NCBI GenBank assembly: GCA_033026295.1
Contig: CM065189.1
Span: 62,001-126,000 of the forward strand
DNA from: Channa striata
Lineage: Eukaryota > Chordata > Actinopteri > Anabantiformes > Channidae
Direction: 5' to 3'
Length of the DNA: 64,000 nucleotides
Translations under genes and position numbers: made by a program
The notes under the pieces: model-generated
Told to the model about the DNA's origin: nothing
Databases searched by the model: none
Seen by the model: only the letters and a program-made list of their open reading frames with translations
Shown here: positions 46,795 to 58,439 of the stretch, piece after piece
Layout of the letters: each line of letters begins with the position of its first letter
Numbering within the stretch: position 1 is the first letter of the stretch

Positions 46795-47395
46795 GTACCT
46801 ACATAACGGTAGAGCGTCTTTGAGCAGTCTAACTGGAATAGGGTCTAGCAGACATGTTGTTGGTTTAGATGCCATAATAGTTGAAGTTAACTCAGCAAGG
46901 TCTATGCACACAAAGCAGTCTAAAAGGGACTGAGGACTGACTGATGATTCTAATTCTGTTGTATTTGTGGGGAGGGTCTGTGAATTTTATTTCTAATAGC
47001 TATGATTTTGTTTGTGAAGAAGGTCATGAAGTCATTGCTGCTCAGCGTTGAGGGAATACTAGTCTCAACTGAACTATGGCTCTTAGTCAGCCTGGCTACA
47101 GTGCTGAAAAGAAACCGGGGGTTGTTCTTGTTTTCCTCTATTAGTGATGAATAATATGCTGTTCTGGCTTTACGGAGGCTAATTTGTATAAGTATAAACT
47201 CTTTTTCCAGCGTGATTCTTGTGAATGAGTGGAACGCCACTTCCTTTCTAGTCTTCGTGACGCCTGCTTTAAATTGCGGGTTTGTGAGCTATACCATGGA
47301 GATCGCCTGTTCAGAATTACTGCCTTCTTTTTTAGAGGGGCAACACTATCAAGTATGAAACGTAAAGGTGCTCCAACCAATTAGTTGGAGTCAGA
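46795..47395 (-). mobile_element. L2-like LINE, region between endonuclease and RT
   Basis: On the minus strand, in shifting frames: LDSVAPLKKKAVILNRRSPW, LIEENKNNPRFLFSTVARLT, LSSNDFMTFFTNKIIAIRNK, CIDLAELTSTIMASKPTTCL and LDPIPVRLLKDALPL. These are the linker between endonuclease and RT in this LINE family. Frameshifts and internal deletions make it inactive. Confidence 0.82.
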
Positions 47396-47474
47396 GTTGG
47401 AGCAACAAGGTGTCCAGTGTCTTCTGACAGTTAACTGCTATGGCTGAAATAGCACATGCATGTACATTACTGCA

Positions 47475-48720
47475 TATTCAGTTGAATTCAACTTTATCTA
47501 TATGTCGCTGTAACCTACTTGGTCCCTCTGATGTCTCAGGAATGGATTAAAATAGATCGGACCAGTGTCTACGCTCGTGGGGAGAGGTTGGTGATAAGTA
47601 AAGGACACAAAAAGCAACTGGAGCCAAATATTAGATAAATTAGAGGAAAATATATTTTGCATATGATAAAATAAAATAACTTAAAATGTTACAATCTAGC
47701 CGGCACTTTAGAATTTGTAACCAAATTAAAAAAAAGACTGTATACAGAAGGCGCAACAACCCTTCAAAGTAAGAAAACAAAATAAATTAGTTCACTTCCT
47801 TTGAATTCAACTTAAATTACTTCAGGCCCTCACTTAAATGAGGAATATCCCTTTAAATGTAGTCCAGATCCTTAGGTTCAGTTAATCCTCCTCAGTTCAG
47901 TTTAAGTTTATGGACTCATGTCTCCATCCTTTATGGGAATTGGCTTCATAGTTAGTCTGTCTGTCTTTGTCTTAATTTAGTCTTAGTGAATATCAGTCAG
48001 TTAAGTTCTGTCACCCTTTTCCAAGACAAATTTATGGTTGAGTAGGTCCACCGTACTGGTGTACCATCACCAGAGAAATGAGGGAACATAGAGCTCCTTT
48101 CCCCGCTCCAGAAAACATCCAGGTCCCATGACGGCTCGCCATCTCCTTCGTCAAGGAGAGAATCCAAAATCCAGTCGGCTCAAGGGATCTCAAAAACCTA
48201 GCCTGTAAGACAACGAAACTTGCTGTTTACAGTCCCCAAACTCTTTTGTGAATATTCAAAAGAAAAAGTGAATATTCACACAAAAAAATGTCCGTTGCTC
48301 GTCTGTGTCCCTTCAGCAGCAGGCAAAACTAAGCACTGAAACAACTGTGACTCTTTATCTAAACAACTTCTCTTCCAGTCTCATGCTTCCATGCCGTCTG
48401 CAGCGCTATTTTTCCTCACCTGCCGAGGCCAAAGTCATGAATGGTGAATGGAAAATATTGGGCAGGTTGATAGGACCAGTAGCTGGAAGACACACAGCTC
48501 CAAAGCCGGGGACACCTGAAGACAGGGACAGAGAGAGGGGGGCAGAGATAGAGAAGCACAACTATGGGAAAAATGAGACACACAGTTAATGTCCTACAGT
48601 GGTGACATATAAATGTCAGGTGAGAGGAAAGTGTCTCAGTGCATCAGGGGTTGGTCCCCCAGCAGTCTGAGCCTATAGCAGCAGGACTATAACCAACTAT
48701 AAGCTTTATCGAAGAAATAA
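47475..48720 (-). mobile_element. L2-like LINE 3' UTR interrupted by an unclassified insertion
   Basis: The L2 tail (gttgaattcaactttatcta) is at 47480-47505 and the inner UTR resumes at about 48445 (ttgggcaggttgataggacc, then cacacagctccaaagccggg and the gcagcaggactataacc stretch to 48716). The roughly 930 bp between them match no family I know and have no long open frame. Confidence 0.6.
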
Positions 48721-49740
48721 ATAATTAATTCTCAGTGTTAACATTTTACTCTGACAGTTTGCTGCTCCATCGTTTCCTGTCCTCAGCGGTTGGTCTCCAG
48801 TAACTTTGTAGTGAGTTTTCTGTCTTGAGAGACAAACATGTTTTATGTTCTGCACACATAAAAAAATCTGTGTGTGTTTAGTTGAACCATCTCCCCCCGT
48901 GTCCACTCATTGCCATGATGTCCCTCACACTGACTCCTGCATTAGACTGTCTCTGTGTGGCTGTGGTTGGTGGAACACCTGAGTGTCCCCGTCTGTTTGA
49001 ACATGCTAGGAACATTTGGAACAACTGGTTTATTCTGCTGCTTCATTGTTGCTCTTCTCCAGTTTGTCAAACTTTCCTTATGTCACATACGCACACTGGG
49101 AGGTTTGTGTGGAAGAGTCCTGGCTTCTTCTTTTCTCCTCGTTCATAATTTACTTCAAATATTATTTACAGAAAAACATCACAAGTTAGTGTTGAGCTTG
49201 TGACTGACAAAATAAAAGGAAACAATTTATTTAAGTATCAACACACTGTGTGTGACCAGTGTGAGCAGAAGTAGGAAGCAGCAGTTCATCTCAGTGTGTT
49301 GATATACAGAGAAAAACTGATTTTTCACTGTATATTACAGTTTTTGTCATGAAATGGGCCCAACACCACAGACCATTTTCAATAGTTCAGTTAGATTTTA
49401 TAAGGTATCATGTTTATCAGCGATCTAGTCAAAATGAGTTTAACGTTTTAGTTGTCATTTTTAAAGTTTACTTTTTATTTAGTTCTGTGTAACAGAAGCT
49501 GAATGAGAAACAGGAAATACACAGGTTCAATATCTGCAGCAGGGAATGTGTGTGACTGGTTACTGATAATAAGGAACATCACTGGAAATAATGAAGCATC
49601 ATATACAACATATTATCAGACAGTAATCACTTTAAGATCTGCACATTTTCACTGATTTGTGAATTCACTCAGTGAAGAACATGTACAAATGAATTTCTTT
49701 GTCTATAGAGCAGATCACATTTCAGTCACTGCACAGTGTC
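48720..49740. other. Intergenic 3' flank of TAAR copy 2
   Basis: No gene recognised. Open frames at 48882-49203 have no known domain. The last part is shared with the 3' flank of TAAR copy 1. Confidence 0.5.
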
Positions 49741-49743
49741 TGT

Positions 49744-50966
49744 TTACAGCATGTTGGTCTCACGGGAGCCAGGCTGCAGGATCTGCAGAGACAAAATGAG
49801 TCTGAGAGATTTTCTAAACCAGGGGTATAACAAGGCATAAATCAGAGGATTCAGACTCGGGTTAGTTATTAACAGAAAGTAACTAATCATTGAATACAGA
49901 CGAAAGTCTACAGACTCAGCTGGGACAAAAGAGCGAGAGTAATATGGACAGAAACAGATTAAAAACACAAGTACAACAACACCCAGAGTCCGGGCAGCTT
50001 TCAGCTCCGATTTCTTCAATCCCTGAATGTTGGAGTGTGACGGTTGCAACATGAGAGCGCATGGAACGAGCCTGAGACACAGTCACAACAAACACTCTCA
50101 CATACAGAATTATGATCACAGCGACTGGAGCGAAAGATGACAAAACATCGTCAACCATTGTTAAAATTTTTTCACCCTTCGTCACACACTGTCCATAGCA
50201 GCGCCTATGTCGGCCTGGTTGAGTCAAATTGTCCTTTAAAATCAGACCATTGTAAACAACAGAACACGTCCAACACATACAAACACACATTTTAACCCTT
50301 TTCACAGTGACTCTGGTCGGATAATGCAGAGGGTCACAAATAGCCACATAACGGTCGACTGATATGAGAATCAAGTTTCCTACTGAGACACCGCAAATCA
50401 TTGAACTCATATAACCAAATAAAGAACAGATGAAGTCACCAAAAAGCCAACAAGACGATAGTCTGTAAACATCAAACATTGTCACAATCCCAGAGAGAAA
50501 GTCAGACACAGCCAGAGAGAGGAGGAGGAGGTTGGTGGGTGTGTGCAGCTGCCTGCAAGGAGACAAAGACATTAATGTAATATGAGACATTCATGTACAG
50601 TGATATGTCTTACATGTGGCACATCTGGACATTTAACATTCAAAACATTGTCAGCAAAGCAGAAAATACGTCTGGTGTCAGGATGTGAAGTTATTCACAC
50701 ACTAACTCTAAGTAACAGTGTCTTGTAAATCAGACTGTTCACACTTTTGCAGTTTATCTTTGCCTGAAGTGGGAGACTGAGATGATGACGAGCAGGTTGA
50801 GAGACACAGTGAACACAGAGACTGTTGACAGCAATGTAACATACAGTAAAGCAGATTCAGACTGACTGATCTCTGGTTTCCTACAGGAGTCATTGAGCAG
50901 TTGTGGAAAGCAGAGGTCGTCCATCCTCTGAGAGAGGAGGAGGAGAAGCTGCAGCTTCTGACTCAA
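49744..50966 (-). pseudogene. TAAR-like receptor, copy 2 (complete TM set, one frameshift)
   Basis: Exon 1 ends at 50764, with the likely start at 50924 (MDDLCFPQLLNDSCRKPE; TM1 SLNLLVIISVSHFR). Exon 2 is 50552-49744. It has TM2 LLLLSLAVSDFLSGIVTM, conserved Cys in FICSLFGYM, VDRYVAICDPLHYP, TM5 MVDDVLSSFAPVAVIIILYV, TM6 FLICFCPYYS, TM7 NPSLNPLIYALLYPWFRK and C-terminus SRETNML. Near 50015, between VTLQHSG and KKSELKAARTL, a short deletion shifts the frame, so TM6-7 are lost to the protein. Position 3.32 is Ser, but Asp is present at 5.42 and 5.43, as in the fish TAAR class with an amine site in TM5. One sequencing error would restore it, so this is the best candidate for a live gene. Confidence 0.82.
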
Positions 50967-51017
50967 ACTGTGTCAGACAAAATGATTTATCAGTTTCTGT
51001 CACAACCTTCATCCCTC

Positions 51018-51037
51018 TCTCTCTCTCTCTCTCTGAA
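51018..51037. repeat. (CT)n microsatellite
   Basis: About nine CT units just upstream of TAAR copy 2 exon 1. Confidence 0.85.
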
Positions 51038-51229
51038 CAGACCCATTGGAATGATTGTTTGGGGCTTTTCTTTTTTCCTATTCTACTGTATCTGCTGTAA
51101 ATAGGGTTTGTTGTAGGTGTTGAACTGTCACTGCGGTGTGTAAATAAAGCAGGTGAAACGGAGGTTTTACAGCTGACCAGCGTTTGCAGTCTGGCAGTTG
51201 GGAAAGTGGTGGATCACACTGGCATAAAA

Positions 51230-52390
51230 TACTGTGGTGATTTGTTTAGTGTCCAATAAGTTAAAGTCTGGAACTTTGAAGTGCTTCAGTGTGGGAGGGA
51301 GGGTCACTTAGTTCATTTTTATCAAAACAGCTCGGGGTCAGAGGTCCACGGCCTGGGATAAATTCTTTTATCAGTAATCGAATGATAAAAGTGTGTAGCA
51401 AACTAATGCGACTTGGGTAATTTGATATTAATATAAAAGCATTAATTTCCTCGAAATGGGGGCACCAGGTCTTTTAAGCTGAACCAAGCTATGTTAAAAA
51501 TATTACCTGAACCGCCGATGGTCCACAGTAACAATAGAATTAAGTAAACAACAATTTGACCCAAGATCAGTCTCTGTCATGAGTTCTTTATCGTTTCAGT
51601 GACTTTGTCTGTTTCTCTGAAGAAAGACGAACACAGAACCAGTTCTTTTAAATTATTTATTAATCTACAACTACAGAGAATATAGATAAATGTGAGTATG
51701 TATATGGATACATGGAATAAATGAATAGACAACAAAACATGAAATCAACAATTCTAAGTAAACGGATAAATTGAGCAGGTATGAAAATGTGTGTGATGAA
51801 TTTGGGCTAGAGGAAAGGAATCTAGTCACTATTTACCTCTAAGTAACGGAACTGGAACCGGTTCTTTTGTAGAGCAGGACGGACCGTCTCGGTTCTGTTA
51901 ACAGGCGAGCTATCAGAGTGAAGATCTGCTGAAGCTGCAAAGATTTCCCCGGCCCACAGGAGCGTTCACCTGGTCAGATGACAAGCTCAAGTAACGTGGT
52001 CTGGTTCTGCTGGTGGCTGAGCCGACTTACAGAGGCGCTGGTTGTCTGGTCCGAAACAGAGCTGTGTGGAGCCGAAGATGTTGAATTGGAATAATTCAAC
52101 AAAAATGGTTGACAAAAAATATTGACGTGTGCGCTGTAAAAATAGTTTGAAAAGGTACAAACAAGAGAATTGACAACCAAAAGTAATTTTGAGTTAATGT
52201 TGTCACCTCCTCAAGTGTTGTGCTGACTATCAAAGTACCAGTATTTCGTGTGATAATTAGATAACTGTTTTAGTAGTTCACGGGTTAACGAACCTTCTGC
52301 ACTCTTAGTGTGTCTCAGTTTCCGGTTTTGGGTCCTGTAGTAACAGTATCCAGTCACGGTGACCATTACATACCCAGACCATTTACCTGT
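51230..52390. repeat. Unclassified dispersed repeat, copy 2
   Basis: Homologous patches with 39240-40020 (taatttgatattaata; gctgaaccaagcta; tctctgaagaaaga; ggaaaggaa). No coding capacity was recognised. Confidence 0.5.
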
Positions 52391-53130
52391 AGTTCTATCT
52401 CAGCACAACACAAAAGCCAACAGCCCTGCTATCAGCTCTTTGAGACTCTGTTTTAGCTGGTGACACACCAAACAAACCATTAGACATTAGTCATTATTGG
52501 GTTGACAATAATGACTGATTATATCCGCTGTTAAAACAGCGGGGTGCTAGGAGCTAGCAGGCAGGGCATACATTGAACACCGTAACCAAGTGGCTGGCAT
52601 AGTGTACAAAAAACATCTGTGCTGAGGCTAAAAAGGCCAGAAGTCCCAAAATCAAAATTCAACACACCTCCAAAGGTGGTTGAGAAAGACGGAGCTAAAA
52701 ATCCTGTGGGGCTCTTGCTTGACATCGATCCTTAAACTCATCCTAATAGTCAGGCCGTCCCTGGGTGAGGGACATAGAGGGACCTGGGTGCATAACTAAA
52801 TAGTAAACCATTGTTCAAAGCACAATAACAGTTAGTCGGGTAAACTAAATGTCACCGAACTTTCAAGAATATGTTACACCCAACAAGTGTCAACAACGGA
52901 ACAAATGCAAAAAGTGTCCTTGCAGGTGCCCTCATAGTAGAACAAAGATGAGGAGGTGATCAAAAGGAACCCACCTGATCCAGGAAATCAGCAATAAGTA
53001 AGGGCAGGCATACTTGGAAAACAAGCAGAGCAGAGGGCTTGAGGACGAGGATTGAGAACCACAGCTGAAAGACTCGACTTCAGCTCGAAGGACTGATTTT
53101 TTTAGCTAAGGGCCATCATGTAGATAGTGT
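52390..53130. other. No gene recognised
   Basis: Open frame at 52531-52725 (minus) has no known domain. Nothing else identifiable before the tRNA-like gene. Confidence 0.45.
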
Positions 53131-53135
53131 GTAAA

Positions 53136-53216
53136 GTTGTTGTGGCCGAGTGGTAAAGGTGATGGACTAGAAAGCCATTGGGGTCTCTCCGTGGAGGTTT
53201 CAGTCCTGCCAACAAC
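53136..53216 (+). tRNA. tRNA-Ser(AGA)-like gene
   Basis: An 81-nt sequence with the type-II serine layout. The acceptor stem gttgttg pairs perfectly with caacaac, the D region is ggccgagtggtaaagg, the anticodon loop ctagaaa has AGA at 53169-53171, there is a long variable arm (ttggggtctctccgtgg), and the T arm is aggtttcagtcctgcc. A T-run (gattttttt) follows directly as a Pol III terminator. Weak points are an A-G mismatch closing the anticodon stem, a D loop one base short, and a B box ggtttcagtcc instead of ggttcgaatcc. It may be a pseudo-tRNA. Confidence 0.72.
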
Positions 53217-53219
53217 AAG

Positions 53220-54222
53220 ATTTTTTTCTTTGATAGTCAGTGTTGTGTCTTTCAGTACCTATGTGGAAACATTAGCTGAACCCAAGGTATAGCAATCTTC
53301 TGCTAAAGCTTCCTTTATAAAACAAACTACAGCTCCTTCCAAACCTTAATAAAAGGAATCCTGCTAAACTAAGTAGAACACACATCTCTTAGAAAATATT
53401 TTGTCAGCTGGGCGTGACACCTACTCCAGAGGCAAACACAAGCAGGTGTAGTTAATATATGATTGGACCCCAGCTCCAGACCCCTCCCCGCACACCCCCT
53501 TCTGCTTCGTTGTGGATCAGGTGAAGAGAAATTTAATTTAAGGTAAATCTTTACTGATGCCACATCTGGGAAATGTACTTGTTCAACAGGTCACAAGTAT
53601 ACAGCCAATAAAAGCAATGGAAACAACAAGAGTAGGTGCACTGTAATGCACTTACTAATGTAATGCAATGTGCAAAACATTTAATATATGTAAAAAATAA
53701 CTACAGAATATATTCAGTTAGACTGTGGAGTTACAGAGTCAGCTTGGCCGACATCCTCCTCTCACACACCTCCTCCACAGAGTCCAGCGCCCAAGACAGA
53801 GCTGGTTCAGTCTGTTCCTGTCCCGGTCGGGGCCGCCTGAACCCCTGTTTAAGTCTGACATTTTTCAAGTGTATGTTTTGGTCTAATTTACGCTGTATGT
53901 TGGAAGAGATTGATCAATAAAGTTTTGAGAAGATATCTTTACCTTAAAAAACAAATTGCATTGACACAATAATTTCATAAGAGGAGGTCAAAAAAATGTA
54001 TTCTAACTTTATGGGCAACAGAGTCCACTGTCTTTTGTATTATAAACACAGGAGTATATTGTTTTAAATAACAAAATATGACTTTTGTATAGAAGATGTA
54101 CGTATTTTAAAAATGCTTTTTGAGAAAGATACATTGGCCTTTTCCAAGTATTTAGATAAGGCATGGTCTTCAAGAAAAGTGTTATTTATAACGACTTTGA
54201 TTATTATGTATGTTATGTACTA

Positions 54223-54259
<37 letters not shown>

Positions 54260-55020
54260 GGATAATCTACTGGAAGCTGTTTCTGTTTTTTGTGTCATCC
54301 TATATGGAATGAAGCATTCCTTAAATCTGTAAATTATTTAACTTAACTAGACCTGAACATTTTAGATTTCTACAAAACTTTTATTTATGAGGAACAAACC
54401 TGGAACAAATCTGACTGGACTTATACATTCATGTTATTAACACCATCAACTTTAATAGTAATTAAATTATTTATTTCCGTAACTCAGGTCGACTGACACC
54501 AAAAGAGAACACTATAACTGGGGTATTGGTCTTTTTGTCCAAACCTTCATCAGCATCTTCCTGTTCTGTTCATTGGTCTGAGGCAGTTTAATCAAATTGT
54601 TACACTGACACCTTGAAGCCACAGGAACAAACTGCATTTTATCAAGCTCAAACTAATACTATTGGTAGTATTAGCAGTCTGAATTCTAAAATAAAAGAAA
54701 GCAGTCCTCCCTCTCTTCAGGTGACTGAACAACTAGTTCTCAGTCTCCTGGACCTTTTCATATCCTGCCATCTTTCTTGAGAATTCCTCTCCCTGCTCTA
54801 TATTGATGGCCAACATTAAACCACCCATTCTTTTACTATCTGCTTTCACTTCATTCTCTATGTTCAATATAGTTCACATGTCAGGGTCTGTTGGAGTGTT
54901 TGTGCACATTTGAGGAAGAGAGTCTGACATCACTGACACTGCACATTGTCACTGCTTGGATTTGTGAATTCACACGTACATATGATTTTCTCTGTAGAGC
55001 AGATCACATTTCAGTCCCTG
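53220..55020. other. Intergenic, no gene recognised
   Basis: AT-rich. No conserved domain in the short open frames. Contains the ATT microsatellite described separately. Confidence 0.5.
54222..54260. repeat. (ATT)n microsatellite
   Basis: About thirteen consecutive ATT units. Confidence 0.92.
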
Positions 55021-55029
55021 CACAGTGTC

Positions 55030-56170
55030 TGTTTACAGCATGTTGGTCTCACGGGAGCCAGGCTGCAGAATCTGAAGAGACAAAATGAGTCTGATAGATT
55101 TTCTAAACCAGGGTAGAAAAAGCATAAATCAGAGGGTTCAGACAGGGGCTGATACATATCATAAAGGCACTAGAGGCTGGAGATGAAGAATGTCCATCTG
55201 TTACAAAAAAGACAACAATACATGGGCAGTAACCGATAAATAATATAAATACATAAAATAATATAAAGACATAAATACACAACTACAACGACACCCAGAG
55301 TCCTGGCTGCTTTCAGCTCAGATTTCTTAGTCCTTACAGTCCCTGAATGCTTGAGTGTGACGGCTGCAACATGAGAGCGCATGGCACGAGGCTGAGACAC
55401 AGACGTCACAAACAATGTCATATATAGTTATGATCATGGTAATTGGAGCAATGAATGAGAAAACTGTGTCAACAAGTCCTTCAATGAAGTCAGTGACAAT
55501 TACACACTCTCCACAGCAGGAATGAAACCTACCTGGTTGAGTGAGATAATACTGACAATAATAACCATCGTAGACAACAGAACAGATCCAACACACACAA
55601 ACACACATTTTAACTCTTGTCACAGTGACTCTGGTGGGGTAATGCAGAGGGTCACAAATAGCTAAATAGCGATCGACTGATATAAGAGCCATGTCTCCTA
55701 CTGAGGCAGAGAAACAGATCGCATTCACATAACCATATAGAACACATGATGTCACCAAGTAACCAACAGCCTGTTAGTCTGGGAACTTCTAACATTGTCA
55801 AAAGCAGAAAATACATCTGGTGTCAAGATATGAAGATATTTGCACACCAACTCTAAGTAAAAGTTTCTTGTGAATTAGATGTTCAGACTTCAAAACAATA
55901 ATCAATATTAAGTTTTGCTGAGTTTCTCTGCCTGAAGTGGGAGACTGAAACGATGACAAGCAGGTTGAGAGCCACACAGAAACCAGAGATGAAGAACAGC
56001 AAATACATGATGACAGCATCAGATTGACTGACCTGTGGTTTCCTGCAGGAGGCATTGAGGAGTTGTGGAAAGCAGAGCTCTGATCCATCCTGTTCCTCCG
56101 TCCACAGAGAGACGAGGAGGAGAAGCTGCAGGCCTGGCAGCTTCTGACTAAAACCAAAACTGTCAGACAA
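55030..56170 (-). pseudogene. TAAR-like receptor, copy 3 (multiply broken)
   Basis: Exon 1 (to 55932) encodes SELCFPQLLNASCRKPQVSQ and TM1 ALNLLVIVSVSHFR. The homologue of the start used in copies 1 and 2 reads Thr (LWTEEQDG), so an upstream Met would be needed. Exon 2 lacks its beginning (no QLHTPTNLLLL or TM2). It resumes with PRLTGCWLLGDIMCS near 55770 and has VDRYLAICDPLHYPTRV, TM5 GLVDTVFSFIAPI, then frame changes near 55425, an AT-rich expansion in TM6 (about 55225-55270), and a frameshifted TM7 and C-terminus. Asp 5.42 is conserved (LVDTVFSFIAP) and position 3.32 is Asn. The GC donor is present. A decayed tandem duplicate. Confidence 0.82.
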
Positions 56171-56416
56171 ATGATTTATCAGTTTGTGTCCTAACCTTCA
56201 TATACTACCCCACCACCCCCCTGAGGAAGCCGTTGTGTAATTTGACAGAAGGTTTTTATTTCTCTAACTTTGTTAATATTTTTTAGTTTATTTCGCACTG
56301 GGAGGTTTTTGTTTGTGGATATCGTTTGCATTGATTAAATATCCAAGATAGAATTATGTCCTCTAATAGTTTGCACCAGTTGGATACGGTTGGACACAAG
56401 TGGGCAAATTTGTCCT

Positions 56417-57376
56417 ACTAGTTGAACAAAAATGCTAACTAGTTCACTAGCCTACTAGTGTCCTAGTGAAGGTCACAAGTTAAACCTTATTACTTAACTA
56501 GTTTGAGCCTATTTGACCTTACTAGTTAACTAGTGAGGCTTAACATATTTACTAGCAGTGCTAGGACAATGAACACAATCAACTTGTTAACTAGTGAAAT
56601 ACATCTTCACTAGTATTACTAGTTAAGTAAGGCCCACAATTCTTACTAGTTAAGGTAGTCAGGGTGCAAGACTTTAAGATGTCACATTAGTGACTCACAT
56701 TTGATCTTACTAGTTACCTAATAAAGCTCAAAGTGCGTATTGTTTGTACTAGTGAAGTCCAAAACACCCACTAGTTAAAGCCATTTATGACCTCACCAGT
56801 TAACGAGTTTGGTCATAAGAGTTTACTATTTGAACTAGTGAATGCCAAAGTCACACTAGTTGCATAAAATGCTAATTTGGTGGTGGTAAAGAGGTCTGGA
56901 TTGAAGCCTCCAATTGGCTCTGCACTTCAAATATACAAAAACAACCCATCAGTACTAATCAGTTTGTCATTGCCTCACCCAATCAATTTGCATGCTGTAC
57001 ACTAGGTGACATGCTGACTTAGGAAACACTAGTGACACTAGTGGCAGCATGTTTGGGCTTACATGTTAACAAGATAAAGCAAAAATGAGGCCTGATTTCC
57101 CAGCTCAAGCCTCTTCGGTCTCACTAGTTGGTTAGTGAGGCTTAAAATCTTCACTATTAAAGAAAACATCTACTGAATCACTAGTTAAATGTTCTTCTGC
57201 TTTACTAGTTGTAAAAGTTAGCCCCAAATGTGATTACTAGTTAACTAGTAAGAGTCAAATATGCCACAAGTCACACTAGTTGTGATGTTTTTAATGTTAC
57301 TATTTAACTATTGGGGCCTTAAATTGTTACTAGTAAACAAGTAAAAGTAGAAATTCGTATCAGCATGTTAACTAGT
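56417..57376. repeat. ACTAGT-dense array (25 palindromic hexamers in 960 bp)
   Basis: Exact ACTAGT starts at 56417, 56438, 56454, 56497, 56521, 56529, 56590, 56609, 56618, 56645, 56709, 56748, 56770, 56834, 56855, 57028, 57037, 57123, 57180, 57204, 57236, 57244, 57275, 57329 and 57371. About 0.2 would be expected by chance. Twice the context is the longer self-complementary ttactagttaactagtg-type unit (56519, 57234), and many others are half units (ttactagtta, ttaactagtga). Spacing is irregular and the sequence between sites varies. It has no open frame of note. Confidence 0.85.
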
Positions 57377-57383
57377 GAAATGT

Positions 57384-57600
57384 CGGACATTTCCCTCGAA
57401 CGAGCAGTCTTCAATCAACTGTCAGACTTCCTTTCCCAGAACAACCTCCTCGATGTCAACCAGTCATGCTTCAAAAGTGGTCACTCCACAGACATGGCAG
57501 TCCTGACTGTTGTGGAATACCTACGGGCTGCAAGATCTCCTGGTAATTCTTCTGTCTTAATTCTACTAGACGTATCTGCAGAGTTTGACAACGTGGGTAA
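57384..57600 (+). mobile_element. LINE RT fragment (L2/Rex1-like)
   Basis: Encodes LERAVFNQLSDFLSQNNLLD, SGHSTDMAVLTVVEYLRAAR and SSVLILLDVSAEFDNV, the RT finger-to-palm block (usual ending AAFDTV). Truncated on both sides. It abuts the ACTAGT array. Confidence 0.8.
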
Positions 57601-58435
57601 TGTTGGTAGGTTCTGAATCTGCTGGTGGTTCTAGTAAGCGCTGCGCCTTTGGTGTAGTCGAAAAAGGAAAAACTGTGTGGAGCCAACAATGCTGAATCTA
57701 AATAATTCAACAAAAATAGTAAAAAAAAGTTATTTTGAATAACTCGGCTAGAATAGTTTGGAATTACTTTCTAATTCAAAACAAAGATCAGAATTCGCTT
57801 GAAGTTCCAGTCATAAAAAAGATGAATTACAAAGATAGGAATAGATAGAAAAATGTGCACGCTAAAAGAATAATTTTGAAAAAGTACAGTGAGAGAATAA
57901 ACGACAAAGTGTATTTTTTGACGACATCAGTTAAGCTTTCTTAACGAGGCTCATTTCTTTTTCAGGATGGAATTCTGAAGTCCCGTAAAAGCGCGAACAG
58001 GAACTTAGCCGTAACTGAGCTGGAAATCGATAAATGAGATTTAAACTTTATTATATATCCTGACGTGTTGCCAATATTCAGAGGGCATGCTTGCCAGTGA
58101 TTCAAATTTACAGCGAGGACTGAGCCCTCCTCCCAAATGAAATCAGTTTAATCAAACTTGTCGAGTGGAGATTTCTGTTTTCATCAAGCCCAAAATGTAA
58201 TAATATAAAACAAATTTAATAATATAAAACAAAGGAACATATTACAGCTGTTGTACTGTTCAAACTCCTGTGGAGGTTAAAATGCTTAAAACGACATGAT
58301 AGGATGCGTGTAGTGGTTAATGACTCATACATGTTCTGATGAGTAGATGAAATACAATGATTATAACATGGTAAATCAGCTTTGCCTAATTCCTTTTAAC
58401 ACACAGTAAGAACAAGATTTTGTACCAATGTGGGA
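57600..58435. repeat. Unclassified dispersed repeat, copy 3
   Basis: Matches the right half of copy 1 (41020-41870): aataattcaacaaaaatagt, ggaatagatagaaaaa, actttattatatatc, ttcagagggcatgcttgcc, tcatcaagcccaaaat. No coding capacity was recognised. Confidence 0.5.
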
Positions 58436-58439
58436 GAGT

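Noticed and set aside
56417..57376. CRISPR-like array reading of the ACTAGT region
   Set aside because: Repeats are 6-18 nt with irregular spacing in a vertebrate genome; no cas genes. It does not fit a CRISPR array.
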